Source: Trichlorobacter sp.
GTDB taxonomy: Bacteria > Desulfobacterota > Desulfuromonadia > Geobacterales > Pseudopelobacteraceae
Direction: 5' to 3'
Assembly (NCBI RefSeq): GCF_030247655.1
Contig: NZ_JAOTRZ010000011.1
Span: 1 to 35,772, forward strand
Length of the DNA stretch: 35,772 bases
The notes below the pieces were generated by a model that saw only the letters and a program-made list of their open reading frames with translations, did no database searches and was not told the DNA's origin. Each line of letters starts with the position of its first letter. Position 1 is the stretch's first letter. Of the stretch, positions 8,582-17,597 are shown in pieces. The translations under genes were made by a program, and so were the position numbers.

Positions 8582-9868
8582 ATGACCCATTCTCGTTCTC
8601 ACCTATTATTTGACCAGGCACGCCAGATAATTCCCGGCGGCGTTAACAGCCCCGTCAGGGCCTTTAAATCCGTTGGCGCCGACCCGCTGTTTATCAAAAA
8701 GGCTTTGGGGAGCCGCGTAATTGATGAAGACAACAATACCTACATCGACTACGTAGGCTCATGGGGACCCATGATCCTTGGCCACTGCTACCCTGCCGTG
8801 GTCAACGCTGTTAAGCAGTGCATGGAAAACGGCTCAAGCTTTGGCGCCCCAACAGAGCTAGAAATTACCCTGGCGCAGATGGTGATAGATGCCGTGCCTT
8901 CTATAGAGATGGTTCGCATGGTCAGCTCTGGCACCGAGGCAACCATGAGCGCCATCCGATTGGCTCGTGGCTATACCGGTCGCGACAAGATCCTCAAGTT
9001 TTCCGGCTGCTACCATGGCCATGCCGATGCGCTGCTGGTTAAAGCAGGATCCGGCGCTGCCACCTTTGGCGTGCCTGACTCTCCGGGTGTACCTGCAGAC
9101 TTTGCCAAACACACCCTGACCGCAGAATACAACTCCTTGGAATCAGTCACTACACTGATTGCTGAAAATAAGGACCAGGTGGCGTGCATCATTCTGGAGC
9201 CGGTTGCTGGAAACATGGGCACCGTCCCTCCTCGTCCCGGCTTCCTTGAAGGACTCCGAGAAATCTGCACCAACGAAGGCATTATTCTGATTTTTGATGA
9301 GGTAATGTGTGGTTTTCGCGTAGCGTATGGCGGCGCACAGACACTCTATGGCGTCACCCCGGACATGACCACGCTGGGCAAGATCATAGGCGGCGGCCTA
9401 CCGGTTGGCGCTTTTGGCGGCAAGCGCGAGATAATGGAAAAGCTTTCCCCCTCAGGCGGCGTCTACCAGGCCGGCACACTGTCAGGCAACCCACTGGCTA
9501 TGACCGCCGGTATTGAAACCCTTAAGCTGCTGCAACAACCTGGTTTTTATCAACAACTGGAAGAAAAAAGCCACCAGCTTTCAGAAGGGCTTGCGTTAGC
9601 GGCTAAAGAAGCGGGATACCCTCTTTACACCGCCAGGGTCGGCAGTATGTTCTGCGCCTTTTTCAGCCCCCACGAAGTCTTTGACTGGACCACAGCAGCC
9701 ACCTGCGACACCAAGGCATTTGCCCGTTATTTCCTTGCAATGCTTGATGAAGGGATCTATCTGGCTCCATCTCAATTTGAAACAGCCTTTATGTCAGCAG
9801 CACACTCTCAACAGGACATCGAGATGACTATTGCTGCAGCCCGCAAGTGCTTCAAACTCATCGCATGA
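8582..9868 (+). CDS. hemL: Glutamate-1-semialdehyde 2,1-aminomutase
   Basis: PLP enzyme that converts glutamate-1-semialdehyde to 5-aminolevulinate, the committed tetrapyrrole precursor of the C5 pathway. This supply matters in cytochrome-rich Geobacter relatives. The 428 residues match the family. Diagnostic stretches are [15 protein letters not shown] near the N-terminus, [16 protein letters not shown], the [10 protein letters not shown] loop and [17 protein letters not shown], in which K267 is the Schiff-base lysine. The family specificity loop is [17 protein letters not shown] at 8582 with TGGAGG ten bases upstream. It is the first plus-strand gene after the divergent region and may be a single-gene unit, since a separate promoter lies before atpZ. 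Confidence 0.97.
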   Translation: MTHSRSHLLFDQARQIIPGGVNSPVRAFKSVGADPLFIKKALGSRVIDEDNNTYIDYVGSWGPMILGHCYPAVVNAVKQCMENGSSFGAPTELEITLAQMVIDAVPSIEMVRMVSSGTEATMSAIRLARGYTGRDKILKFSGCYHGHADALLVKAGSGAATFGVPDSPGVPADFAKHTLTAEYNSLESVTTLIAENKDQVACIILEPVAGNMGTVPPRPGFLEGLREICTNEGIILIFDEVMCGFRVAYGGAQTLYGVTPDMTTLGKIIGGGLPVGAFGGKREIMEKLSPSGGVYQAGTLSGNPLAMTAGIETLKLLQQPGFYQQLEEKSHQLSEGLALAAKEAGYPLYTARVGSMFCAFFSPHEVFDWTTAATCDTKAFARYFLAMLDEGIYLAPSQFETAFMSAAHSQQDIEMTIAAARKCFKLIA

Positions 9869-9880
9869 TTCACGAAACAA

Positions 9881-9910
9881 TTGACACTGCAAGCGTCACT
9901 GTGCTATGAG
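9881..9910 (+). promoter_or_regulatory. Candidate promoter of the atpZ-atpE cluster
   Basis: A perfect TTGACA at 9881-9886, an 18-base spacer, and TATGAG at 9905-9910 (four of six matches). It starts 12 bases after the hemL stop codon. Seven bases after the -10 lies GTTTTGTATACA, as in the nuo promoter. Confidence 0.45.
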
Positions 9911-9916
9911 AAACAG

Positions 9917-9929
9917 GTTTTGTATACAA
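9917..9929 (+). promoter_or_regulatory. Palindromic operator candidate upstream of atpZ
   Basis: Contains the perfect 10-base palindrome TTGTATACAA at 9920-9929, inside GTTTTGTATACA (9917-9928). It would overlap the transcription start. The same 12-mer and the same 31-base distance from TTGACA occur before nuoA. Confidence 0.5.
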
Positions 9930-9951
9930 TCATTGCTGGCCGGAGGCGGAA

Positions 9952-10185
9952 ATGAGCGAACTTCGTGACATTTTCCGCAATATCGGAACAGTTTCCAGCA
10001 TGGGCATTTCTGTTGTGCTTGCCATTGCTATCGGCGTCTGGTTTGGGCTTACACTAGACCGCTGGCTGGGTACAGCGCCTTGGTTTTTTTGGATTTTCCT
10101 CATGATTGGCATCGCTGCCGGGTTTAAGAATGTCTATATCATCACTCGGCGCGAGATTAAAAATCTGAACAGTGGCAACGATTAA
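9952..10185 (+). CDS. atpZ: AtpZ/AtpI-type small membrane protein of the ATP synthase cluster
   Basis: A 77-residue protein with two hydrophobic helices (about 18-36 and 42-61) joined by a short loop containing LDRWLGT, typical of the AtpZ/AtpI accessory family. Relatives assist assembly of the c-ring or membrane sector and have been linked to magnesium or calcium transport. A GGAGG site at 9943-9947 precedes the ATG. Its end overlaps the next gene by 14 bases. The family call rests on size, topology and position before atpB. Confidence 0.75.
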   Translation: MSELRDIFRNIGTVSSMGISVVLAIAIGVWFGLTLDRWLGTAPWFFWIFLMIGIAAGFKNVYIITRREIKNLNSGND

Positions 10186-10552
10186 CGAGACGAGATTACC
10201 GACACTTATTTTGCAATCAAGCATTTTCCTGCTTGTTATTGCAACAGCAACTGGTTTCTTCTTTTATACGGATCCTGTTGGCTTAGGTATTCTTGCTGGC
10301 GGCAGCATTGCCATCATTAACTTTGTCTGGCAGCGCAGGACGTTGCGCCAGCTACTAGATCACCAAATCGCACCATCAGCAGGTTCTGCAGCAGTCCGCT
10401 ACCTGCTTCGATTAAGTATAACTGCTGTCATACTCTATGCCGTTCTGACCTCTGGTCGTTTTTCCATTATTGCCCTACTGATTGGTTTATCGGTGATAGT
10501 GGCTGTCATAATTGCTTTAACTCTGTATTCAGCGTTTTATAAAGGAGATTGA
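10172..10552 (+). CDS. ATP synthase subunit I-like membrane protein
   Basis: A 126-residue protein with four hydrophobic segments, placed directly before atpB. This matches the AtpI/subunit I family thought to help assemble the c-ring. The first in-frame start is GTG at 10172 inside the end of atpZ. There is no clear ribosome site, so translation is probably coupled. The charged cluster WQRRTLRQLLDHQ between helices 2 and 3 fits the family. Sequence conservation in this family is low, so the call is moderate. Confidence 0.65.
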   Translation: MATINETRLPTLILQSSIFLLVIATATGFFFYTDPVGLGILAGGSIAIINFVWQRRTLRQLLDHQIAPSAGSAAVRYLLRLSITAVILYAVLTSGRFSIIALLIGLSVIVAVIIALTLYSAFYKGD

Positions 10553-10555
10553 CCC

Positions 10556-11248
10556 ATGGTCCACCCGTTGTTGTTTCTCCAGTTCCTCAGCACAAAATTG
10601 CAGCACCTGCTGCATATTTCTGACGCTTCAGCTAATGCAGTAGTTTACACCTGGACGGTCATAGCACTGCTGCTGGTACTGTCACTGATTGCTACCAGCG
10701 CGCTGAAGACCATACCGAGCGGCACGCAAAACTTTATGGAAGTTGTGGTCGATGGCATTGAAAACATGATCGTTGAGACCATGGGCGAGCATGGCCGCCC
10801 CTTCTTTCCGTTAATTGCCACACTAGCCCTCTTTATTCTGGTGTCCAACCTGGTGGGCCTGATCCCCGGTTTCTATCCACCTACCGCCAACATCAACACA
10901 ACAGCAGCCTGCGCCATTGTTGTTTTTCTGGCAACCCACGTAATCGGCATCAAGCATCACGGTTTTCACTACCTGAAGCACTTCCTGGGACCGATCTGGT
11001 GGCTGGCACCGCTGATGTTCTTCATTGAACTGATTGGACACCTCTCCCGTCCGGTATCCCTTACCCTGCGTCTTTTCGGCAACATGAACGGCCATGAGCT
11101 GGTTCTGATGATTTTCTTTGCCCTGGCGCCCTTCCTGGTACCTCTGCCAATGATGCTGATGGGCGTACTGGTTTCTTTTATTCAGGCGTTCGTCTTTATG
11201 TTGCTGGCCATGATCTATATCCAGGGATCACTGGAAGAAGCACACTAA
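10556..11248 (+). CDS. atpB: F0F1 ATP synthase subunit a
   Basis: Stator membrane subunit that forms the two ion half-channels facing the c-ring. At 230 residues it fits the shorter bacterial class. The essential arginine is R172 in [14 protein letters not shown]. The helix with [19 protein letters not shown] and the C-terminal [15 protein letters not shown] helix are typical. AAAGGAGA at 10541-10548 precedes the ATG. It follows the subunit I-like gene by 3 bases and precedes atpE by 64 bases. Confidence 0.96.
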   Translation: MVHPLLFLQFLSTKLQHLLHISDASANAVVYTWTVIALLLVLSLIATSALKTIPSGTQNFMEVVVDGIENMIVETMGEHGRPFFPLIATLALFILVSNLVGLIPGFYPPTANINTTAACAIVVFLATHVIGIKHHGFHYLKHFLGPIWWLAPLMFFIELIGHLSRPVSLTLRLFGNMNGHELVLMIFFALAPFLVPLPMMLMGVLVSFIQAFVFMLLAMIYIQGSLEEAH

Positions 11249-11268
11249 ATTAACAATTATCCATTTTT

Positions 11269-11287
11269 CTCCTATACTGTTTAGGAG
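11269..11287 (+). promoter_or_regulatory. Hairpin in the atpB-atpE leader
   Basis: CTCCTA (11269-11274) and TAGGAG (11282-11287) form a perfect 6-base stem with a 7-base loop. It is preceded by an AU-rich stretch and followed by a strong CGGAGG ribosome site at 11299-11304. It could stabilise or segment the mRNA so that subunit c is made in excess over subunit a. The function is inferred. Confidence 0.4.
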
Positions 11288-11312
11288 CACACACCACACG
11301 GAGGTAGTACAG

Positions 11313-11588
11313 ATGAACTTTTTCACAATGTGTATGCTGGCTGCAGGTTTTGGTATGGCTATTGGCGCTTTCGGTACCGGTATCGGCCAAGGTCTGGCTG
11401 TAAAGAGTGCTGTTGAAGGCGTTTCCCGCAACCCCGGCGCTTCCGGCAAGATCCTGACCACCATGATGATCGGTCTGGCCATGATCGAGTCCCTGGCAAT
11501 CTACGTTCTGGTTGTTTGTCTGATCATCCTGTTCGCTAACCCCTACAAGGATGTTATGATCAAGGCTCTGGAGACCGTTGCCAAGTAA
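11313..11588 (+). CDS. atpE: F0F1 ATP synthase subunit c
   Basis: Forms the rotating proteolipid ring that carries the coupling ion. The 91 residues make a hairpin of two hydrophobic helices with the polar loop SRNPGASG around residues 38-45. E59 in GLAMIESLAIY is the ion-binding carboxylate. Q26 in GTGIGQGLAV and S60 next to the glutamate match ligand positions of sodium-binding rings, whereas the next threonine of that signature is L61. A strong CGGAGG site lies 8 bases before the ATG. A terminator follows, so the F1 genes must be elsewhere. Confidence 0.96.
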   Translation: MNFFTMCMLAAGFGMAIGAFGTGIGQGLAVKSAVEGVSRNPGASGKILTTMMIGLAMIESLAIYVLVVCLIILFANPYKDVMIKALETVAK

Positions 11589-11619
11589 TTTTAGCAACCT
11601 CTTCTACCTTGCAATGCAA

Positions 11620-11660
11620 ACAAGAAAAGGCGACCGAGTGATTCGGCCGCCTTTTCTTGT
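11620..11660. terminator. Convergent hairpin terminator
   Basis: A 13-base stem pairs ACAAGAAAAGGCG (11620-11632) with CGCCTTTTCTTGT (11648-11660). After one mismatch it continues with CCGA/TCGG around a 5-base loop. The CTTTTCTT run lies inside the 3' arm on both strands, so it can serve atpE (plus) and the lipoprotein gene (minus). Confidence 0.85.
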
Positions 11661-11684
11661 GTAGAAAGCTTAATTTTTTAAAAA

Positions 11685-12443
11685 CTAGCTTGGGTCGTCC
11701 GCAACACTGATGGCAACAGCAGCAGAGGGCTCACTTTCAGCCAGCATTCCATCAGCGCGCTTTACCACAACGCTGGCAGCATAACGGTAGGTCACACCAC
11801 GCTGCACAGCCTGATCTTCGTAATGGGTAGTTCCTCCTGTCAAGGTGCTAATCGGGACAAGTGCTCCAGAACCTTCCCCTCGATAAATGGTGTAGCCAAC
11901 CAATGTTGCATCTTTTTGAATACTGCTGTTGATGTTAAGCGCAATGAATCCGCCAAAGACAGAGCGAGCCTTTAGCTCCGGTGGCTGATGAGCCGCCAGC
12001 AGTTTCACCATAGCAGTTGTTGTGGCAGCTCCCGTAATACCGCCCTTTTGAACCGCCTGCAGGCGATACTGATACCGTTCACCATTGCGCACATCAGTAT
12101 CAACAACGACAATCCGATTGCCCTGACGTTGGGCTGGCGCAGGGAAAGCAGGATCAACTTTCTGGAGCGCCTGATACTGATCCTTGCAGCTGACGCAGTC
12201 ATTTTCCTGATATACTCGCCGTCCTATCAGCACCGCTTCAAGATCTTGAAGCTTGCGACCTGAACGATCCTTATCAGGCAAATCAAAGGAAAGACGCAAC
12301 GCAGAGCCACTTTGTTCTACCTTCAACTGCTGCGGCGGCTGGGCGATCAGCATATCAGGATATATTAAGGGACCTTTTTTACCGCAGCCTGTCATGAGCA
12401 TGGCGGCTGATGCAACCATGAGGGCGACCTGTCTAGCCTGCAT
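11685..12443 (-). CDS. Lipoprotein with CGxKGPL N-terminus and FN3-like domains
   Basis: Predicted 252-residue lipoprotein. The ATG at 12443 is chosen because it directly follows the argH stop and opens a signal peptide (MQARQVALMVASAAMLMTGC), with lipid cysteine C20. After the cysteine comes GKKGPLIYPD, like the small LptM/YifL lipoproteins (CGxKGPLxxP), often encoded beside argH or lysA. Unlike those short peptides it continues into about two fibronectin type III-like domains; the second contains GYTIYRGEGSG. A longer in-frame start at 12506 would bury the signal peptide and is rejected. LptM binds LptD in Escherichia coli; whether this larger protein does so is unknown. Confidence 0.75.
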   Translation of the reverse strand: MQARQVALMVASAAMLMTGCGKKGPLIYPDMLIAQPPQQLKVEQSGSALRLSFDLPDKDRSGRKLQDLEAVLIGRRVYQENDCVSCKDQYQALQKVDPAFPAPAQRQGNRIVVVDTDVRNGERYQYRLQAVQKGGITGAATTTAMVKLLAAHQPPELKARSVFGGFIALNINSSIQKDATLVGYTIYRGEGSGALVPISTLTGGTTHYEDQAVQRGVTYRYAASVVVKRADGMLAESEPSAAVAISVADDPS

Positions 12444-12444
12444 G

Positions 12445-13821
12445 CTACTTCCCTTCCCGACAGCGCCGGATCTCATCTTCAACACGGCTGCGAGCAGTAC
12501 CACCAATCACATTACGTGCATTAACACTGGCCTGAACCGTAATGGCTGCAAAGATGTCATCACTGAAGTGCGGCGAAAACAGCTGCCACTCAGCCAAAGA
12601 AAGTTCTTCCAGCTCCATCTCATTTTCAACACAGTAGGCCACCGACTTCCCGACCGCCTCATGGGCATCCCGGAACGGTAACCCCTTGCGAACCAGATAG
12701 TCAGCCACGTCGGTTGCAGTTGAGAATCCCTGACCAGCTGCACGCCCCATGGAAGCGACATTAACCCGCATCTCACGGATCATATCAGCAAAGATCTTGA
12801 GTGAACCCTTAACCGTATCAATTGTATCAAAGAGCGGCTCCTTGTCCTCCTGCATGTCTTTGTTATAGGCCAAGGGCAGAGCCTTCATCACCGTCAACAA
12901 AGCCATCAGATTGCCATAGACACGGCCGGTCTTGCCACGCACCAGCTCAGGCACATCCGGATTTTTCTTCTGGGGCATAATCGAGGAACCGGTACAGAAA
13001 CCATCGGACAGATCAACGAAACGGAAGGCGCTGGTAGACCAGATAATCAGCTCTTCTGACATACGAGAAAGGTGCATCATCAAAATTGATGAGGCAGAGA
13101 TGAACTCAATGGCAAAATCACGATCAGAAACCGAATCCAGTGAGTTGCGGGTCACCGTTGGAAAATCAAGCTGCTCAGCCACATACTCCCGATCTATCGG
13201 GAAGGTAGTACCGGCTAGGGCGCCAGCCCCCAGAGGCAGCACGTTAACCCGTTTAAAACAATCCTCCATACGAGCCTTGTCACGTTTGAACATCTCCACA
13301 TAAGCCAGCATGTGGTGAGAAAACAGGATCGGCTGTGCAGACTGCAGGTGCGTGAAGCCAGGCATCACCACCTCAATGTTCTTTTCTGCCTGCTCCAGCA
13401 ATGAATCAATCAGCATCTCCAGGTAGGCCACCACCTCAACGATCTCGTCACGCAGATAGAGTCGGATATCCAGTGCCACCTGATCATTGCGGGACCGTCC
13501 GGTATGCAGTCGTTTGCCTGCCTCACCGATCTTTTGGGACAGGCGGGCCTCAATGTTCATATGGATATCTTCCAGGCTGATTGAAAAATCAAATTGCCCG
13601 GCCTCGATCTGCTGTAGAATACCCACCAGACCGTGGACAATCTTGTCTACATCTTCCTGAGGTATGATCCCCTGCCGTCCCAGCATCCGTGCATGGGCAA
13701 CCGAGCCACGAATATCCTGATGATACAGCCGCTTGTCAAAATCAATTGAGGCGGTAAACTCTTCCACAAAGGTATCGGTCGGCTGGGTAAAACGCCCGCC
13801 CCATAATTTATCCTGCGACAT
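12445..13821 (-). CDS. argH: Argininosuccinate lyase
   Basis: Last enzyme of arginine synthesis, cleaving argininosuccinate to arginine and fumarate. The true start is the ATG at 13821 ([11 protein letters not shown]), with AAGGAGA about 8 bases upstream, giving 458 residues as usual. An upstream in-frame start at 13887 lacks a ribosome site and overlaps the previous gene. The superfamily signature [12 protein letters not shown] is intact, as is [10 protein letters not shown] near residue 110. It lies 23 bases after the nitrilase-fold gene. Confidence 0.97.
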   Translation of the reverse strand: MSQDKLWGGRFTQPTDTFVEEFTASIDFDKRLYHQDIRGSVAHARMLGRQGIIPQEDVDKIVHGLVGILQQIEAGQFDFSISLEDIHMNIEARLSQKIGEAGKRLHTGRSRNDQVALDIRLYLRDEIVEVVAYLEMLIDSLLEQAEKNIEVVMPGFTHLQSAQPILFSHHMLAYVEMFKRDKARMEDCFKRVNVLPLGAGALAGTTFPIDREYVAEQLDFPTVTRNSLDSVSDRDFAIEFISASSILMMHLSRMSEELIIWSTSAFRFVDLSDGFCTGSSIMPQKKNPDVPELVRGKTGRVYGNLMALLTVMKALPLAYNKDMQEDKEPLFDTIDTVKGSLKIFADMIREMRVNVASMGRAAGQGFSTATDVADYLVRKGLPFRDAHEAVGKSVAYCVENEMELEELSLAEWQLFSPHFSDDIFAAITVQASVNARNVIGGTARSRVEDEIRRCREGK

Positions 13822-13844
13822 ACAAAAATCTCCTTGATTACGTG

Positions 13845-14987
13845 TTAGATGCCACCAACGAAGGTAACTGACTGCACCTTTTCCCATCTATCTTCAAGAG
13901 AGCGCTGCAAAATGGCATGCACCTTCAGCGGCACCCTGGAACTGCGCGGATCTATTTCATGGTGCAAGGGCAGATTAAAATAGAGCAGGCGTGTGCCACG
14001 ACCAAACCGGAGGCGACAAACCGGCGCGCCACCAAAGTCATCGGCAACAAACTCTTCAGACACCACCTGTTCCAGACGGTGGTGGCGATTAATCACCACA
14101 GAGGACTGTCCGAATCCGGTTGACAGCGGCACCCCTTCCAGCAGAGTCTCATCAGAGGCGTTGCCAAAAACCGTTACCGTTTCCCGCACACCGGGGGTGT
14201 CCTCAAGATATTCTCCGTAGAAGCCACTAACCACATCACGGTAGGCCTGATGCTCCGGCTTGGGATTACACTGGATCACAAACAGGGCATCCAAACCCTG
14301 ACGAGTGCTAAAGTAGAGCTGATTTGCATGGTCAATGATCTGCTTGATATTGGAGCTATACAGGTCACGGTAGAGATAATCAAGACAGATAATCGCCATA
14401 AAATTGAAGCAGGAGGCTCTACTGCGTAACAGGTAAAAATGCCGCCCCCGGTAGAGATCATGGTACTTGTCAATAAACTCTTCACCATGGAAGGGATGAC
14501 TCTTTGCCTCCAGCAAGACCCGCAGTCTGTTATCAGACTCCTTAACCAGAACCAGACACCAGTTAACCGGCATATCCAGCACATCACCCGAGTCAATATC
14601 CTGATCAACCAGCTCTATCGCCTCCTGGTTATCAGCCTTGAAACGTTCAAGATAGCGACGATACTCCCGCAGGCTGACATGCTCGACGCCGATCATGGTA
14701 ACCGTATTGGGCCTGAAACCCTGATCAACCGTTGCAAGCAGCTGATCAAGACAGCTTACCGGCAGACTGGATTCAGGAAACAGCAAAAAATGAAGCTTTT
14801 TAAGATTCCCTTCACCTGCTGCCACCAGATCAAGGACTGAATTGATCGCCTGCCACTGTTGTTGTTCTTCTACCGGATGAAAGCCAGAGGTTTTATGCAG
14901 GTGGTTGGGTAGCTGAGCAATCAGGCAGTGCAGATGATGCCCCAATGGAAAGGCAAGATTAACCTTAGTATCAATGATCTTTGGCAT
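13845..14987 (-). CDS. Nitrilase-fold (carbon-nitrogen hydrolase-like) protein of unknown substrate
   Basis: A 380-residue protein not recognised as any named enzyme. Three features fit a divergent carbon-nitrogen hydrolase domain in the right order and spacing: E72 in [12 protein letters not shown]162 in [14 protein letters not shown], and C201 in [12 protein letters not shown]. These would be the Glu-Lys-Cys catalytic triad. A further 180 residues after the cysteine, containing the paired histidines H302-H303 and H342-H343, do not match a domain I know. Its ATG overlaps the NUDIX stop by one base (TGATG), so the two are coupled, and argH follows 23 bases later. It may hydrolyse an amide or a damaged metabolite linked to arginine or nucleotide metabolism; this is a guess. 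Confidence 0.6.
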   Translation of the reverse strand: MPKIIDTKVNLAFPLGHHLHCLIAQLPNHLHKTSGFHPVEEQQQWQAINSVLDLVAAGEGNLKKLHFLLFPESSLPVSCLDQLLATVDQGFRPNTVTMIGVEHVSLREYRRYLERFKADNQEAIELVDQDIDSGDVLDMPVNWCLVLVKESDNRLRVLLEAKSHPFHGEEFIDKYHDLYRGRHFYLLRSRASCFNFMAIICLDYLYRDLYSSNIKQIIDHANQLYFSTRQGLDALFVIQCNPKPEHQAYRDVVSGFYGEYLEDTPGVRETVTVFGNASDETLLEGVPLSTGFGQSSVVINRHHRLEQVVSEEFVADDFGGAPVCRLRFGRGTRLLYFNLPLHHEIDPRSSRVPLKVHAILQRSLEDRWEKVQSVTFVGGI

Positions 14988-15439
14988 CAGCGCGACTCCG
15001 GGTCGACTGTGACAAGCTCAGGGAAAATTTTCCCAAGGATGGTGCGGGTTCCGTCAGGCATCAGGTAGGCTGCAAGTTCATGTCGTGGCACCCAGCTTGC
15101 CTCGGCGACCTCATCCGGATTGTGAGCAAGATCATAATGAACCGGTCTGCAACGGTAAAACAGGATAACGTAGTGGCAGTTTTCTTCACCGGGGGTAAGG
15201 TGTTCAAAGACATCAATCAGGCTGCCTACCTCAACATCTAACCCGACCTCTTCATCCACTTCCCGCCTGAGGGCCGTTGCAATCGGCTCCCCCAGATCAA
15301 TCTTACCGCCTGGCATGACCCACATATTTTTAAAAGGCGGGATGCTCCTCCTGGTGAGGAGCACCCGTTCCTGTTCATCAATAATTACCGCCACCACAGA
15401 AGTGACGATATGTTCCTTCTTGTAGCGTGGTTTGGTCAC
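14987..15439 (-). CDS. NUDIX hydrolase
   Basis: A 150-residue protein with a perfect NUDIX box GX5EX7REUXEEXGU at residues 45-67 (G45, E51, R59-E60, E63-E64, G66), which binds divalent metal and cleaves nucleoside diphosphate-linked compounds. The upstream RRSIPPFKNMWVMPGGKID is typical of MutT/ADP-ribose-type members; the substrate cannot be told from sequence. It starts with GTG at 15439, 4 bases after the argG stop, with its ribosome site inside the end of argG. It overlaps the nitrilase-fold gene by one base. Confidence 0.88.
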   Translation of the reverse strand: MTKPRYKKEHIVTSVVAVIIDEQERVLLTRRSIPPFKNMWVMPGGKIDLGEPIATALRREVDEEVGLDVEVGSLIDVFEHLTPGEENCHYVILFYRCRPVHYDLAHNPDEVAEASWVPRHELAAYLMPDGTRTILGKIFPELVTVDPESR

Positions 15440-15443
15440 AAAC

Positions 15444-16661
15444 CTACTTCTTGCCCTGCATCAGGGAACGGATCCGCAAGCGCAGGGAGTTGATCTTGAT
15501 AAAGCCTTCTGCATCAGCCTGATTGTAAACCTTGTCCTTCTCAAAGGTGGCAAAATCCAGGTTGAACAGCGAGTTGGTCTCGGACTTGCGGCCAACGGTG
15601 CGGCAATATCCCTTGTACAGCTTGACCCGTGCTACGCCGTTAACGGTCTTCTGTGATTCATCGATCAGGGTCTGCAGCATTTCACGCTCTGGCGAGAACC
15701 AGTAACCGGCATAGACCTGACGGGCATATTCTGGAATCAGCGAGTCACGGATCCGCATTACTTCACGGTCCATGGTGATCTGTTCAACAGCAGAGTGTGC
15801 TTCACGCAGGATGGTGCCGCCGGGGGTCTCATAAACGCCACGGGATTTCATACCAACCGAGCGGTTTTCCAGCAGGTCGACCCGGCCAACGCCATGCAGG
15901 CCACCAATGGTGTTCAGGTGAGCCAGCAGCTGGGCCGGTGTCATCCGCACACCGTCAACCGCCACGGCATTGCCCTGTTCAAACTCAATCTCAACATACT
16001 GAGCCTTGTTAGGAGCTTTTTCCGGCTTGCAGGTCAGCACATACATCTCTTCCGGTGCCTCAGCCCAAGTATCTTCCAGGATGCCACCTTCAAAGGAAAT
16101 ATGCAGCAGGTTGCGGTCTGAAGACCAGGGACGCTTCTTGGTGATTGGAATTGGAATATCGTTCTTTTTGGCATAGGCGATCAGCGCCTTACGGCTGTTC
16201 AGCTTCCAATCCCGCCAAGGAGCGATGACGGTAATGGAAGGGTCAAAATGGTAGTAGGCCAGTTCAAAACGGACCTGGTCATTACCCTTGCCAGTAGCAC
16301 CGTGGGAAACCGCATCACAGCCTTCAATCCTGGCGATCTCCATCTGACGCTTGGCAATCAACGGACGGGCAATGGAGGTTCCCAGCAGGTAATGTCCCTC
16401 ATAAATGGCGTTTGCCCGGAACATCGGATAGACAAAATCACGGACAAATTCTTCCTTCAGGTCATCAATATAAACGCTACTCGCACCGGTCTTAAGCGCC
16501 TTTTCACGCACCGGCTCCAGCTCGTCACCCTGCCCAAGATCTGCAGAGAATGTCACGATCTCTGCATCGTACTCATTCTTCAGCCATTTAAGGATGATGG
16601 AGGTATCCAGCCCGCCGGAGTAGGCCAGGACGATCTTTTTTACATCTTGTTTTTTTGCCAT
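15444..16661 (-). CDS. argG: Argininosuccinate synthase
   Basis: Joins citrulline and aspartate with ATP to give argininosuccinate. The 405 residues match the family. The ATP-pyrophosphatase loop [15 protein letters not shown] lies near the N-terminus, followed by the citrulline/aspartate site [13 protein letters not shown]. An AAGGAGA site precedes the ATG. It lies 24 bases after argF and precedes the NUDIX gene by 4 bases. Confidence 0.97.
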   Translation of the reverse strand: MAKKQDVKKIVLAYSGGLDTSIILKWLKNEYDAEIVTFSADLGQGDELEPVREKALKTGASSVYIDDLKEEFVRDFVYPMFRANAIYEGHYLLGTSIARPLIAKRQMEIARIEGCDAVSHGATGKGNDQVRFELAYYHFDPSITVIAPWRDWKLNSRKALIAYAKKNDIPIPITKKRPWSSDRNLLHISFEGGILEDTWAEAPEEMYVLTCKPEKAPNKAQYVEIEFEQGNAVAVDGVRMTPAQLLAHLNTIGGLHGVGRVDLLENRSVGMKSRGVYETPGGTILREAHSAVEQITMDREVMRIRDSLIPEYARQVYAGYWFSPEREMLQTLIDESQKTVNGVARVKLYKGYCRTVGRKSETNSLFNLDFATFEKDKVYNQADAEGFIKINSLRLRIRSLMQGKK

Positions 16662-16685
16662 TGCGTGTCTCCTTAAAAATCTCTG

Positions 16686-17597
16686 TTATTTCATCAATGT
16701 GGCCATAATGGCCTTTTGGATATGTAATCTGTTTTCCGCTTCATCCCAGACAACCGATTGCTTCCCTTCAATCACGCTGTCGCTGATTTCCTCGCCACGG
16801 TGGGCAGGCAGGCAGTGCAGTACGACACTGTCAGGCTTGGCCGCTGCCAGCAATTCATCATTGACACAGTAACCCTGAAACGCGAATTCACGTTGTTTCT
16901 GCTCAGACTCCTGCCCCATACTGGCCCAGACATCGGTGTTGATCACATCAGCATCACGCACCGCCTCTTCAGGATCTTCAGTGATGGTAATTGAAGCAGT
17001 GCCTTGCTTCTGCGCCCAGTCCCAGACATGACGGTCCGGTTCATACCCCTGGGGGCAGGCCAGCGCCAGGTCAAACCCGAAGATGGCGGCAGCCTCGATC
17101 CAGGTATTGGCCATGTTATTACCGTCACCCACCCAGGCAAACTTACGTCCCTGATACCCACCTTTATGCTCGATCACGGTCTGAAGGTCTGCCATTATCT
17201 GACAGGGGTGAAACAGATCGGTCAGACCGTTAATCACCGGTACATCAGAGTAACGGGCAAACTCATCCACGATCTCCTGGCCAAAGGTACGGATCATCAC
17301 ACCATCACAGTAGCGTGCCATCACCCGGGCAGAATCCTTGATCGGTTCCCCCCGCCCCATCTGGGAATTGGCAGAAGAGATAAACAGGCCGTGGCCACCC
17401 AACTGATAGATACCCACCTCAAAGGAGATACGGGTACGGGTGGAGGCCTTTTCAAAGATCATGGCCAGGGTCTTGCCTTTCAGCAGGTGATGTTCAACAC
17501 CGCTTTTCTGCTTGTGCTTCAGCTCTGCAGCCAGAGCCAGCATGGCATCAAGCTCCTGCCTTGAAAAATCGTGTAACGCCAGAAAGTGCCGCGTCAT
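16686..17597 (-). CDS. argF: Ornithine carbamoyltransferase
   Basis: Forms citrulline from ornithine and carbamoyl phosphate. The 303 residues contain the carbamoyl-phosphate motif STRTR (52-56), the HPCQIMADL motif and the ornithine-site HCLPAHRG near the C-terminus. The start overlaps the argD stop by 4 bases (ATGA). Confidence 0.97.
   Translation of the reverse strand: MTRHFLALHDFSRQELDAMLALAAELKHKQKSGVEHHLLKGKTLAMIFEKASTRTRISFEVGIYQLGGHGLFISSANSQMGRGEPIKDSARVMARYCDGVMIRTFGQEIVDEFARYSDVPVINGLTDLFHPCQIMADLQTVIEHKGGYQGRKFAWVGDGNNMANTWIEAAAIFGFDLALACPQGYEPDRHVWDWAQKQGTASITITEDPEEAVRDADVINTDVWASMGQESEQKQREFAFQGYCVNDELLAAAKPDSVVLHCLPAHRGEEISDSVIEGKQSVVWDEAENRLHIQKAIMATLMK

Noticed and set aside
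12444-12506. Longer start for the lipoprotein gene at 12506
   Set aside because: It would place 21 residues encoded within argH before a normal signal peptide; the ATG at 12443 gives a proper lipoprotein.
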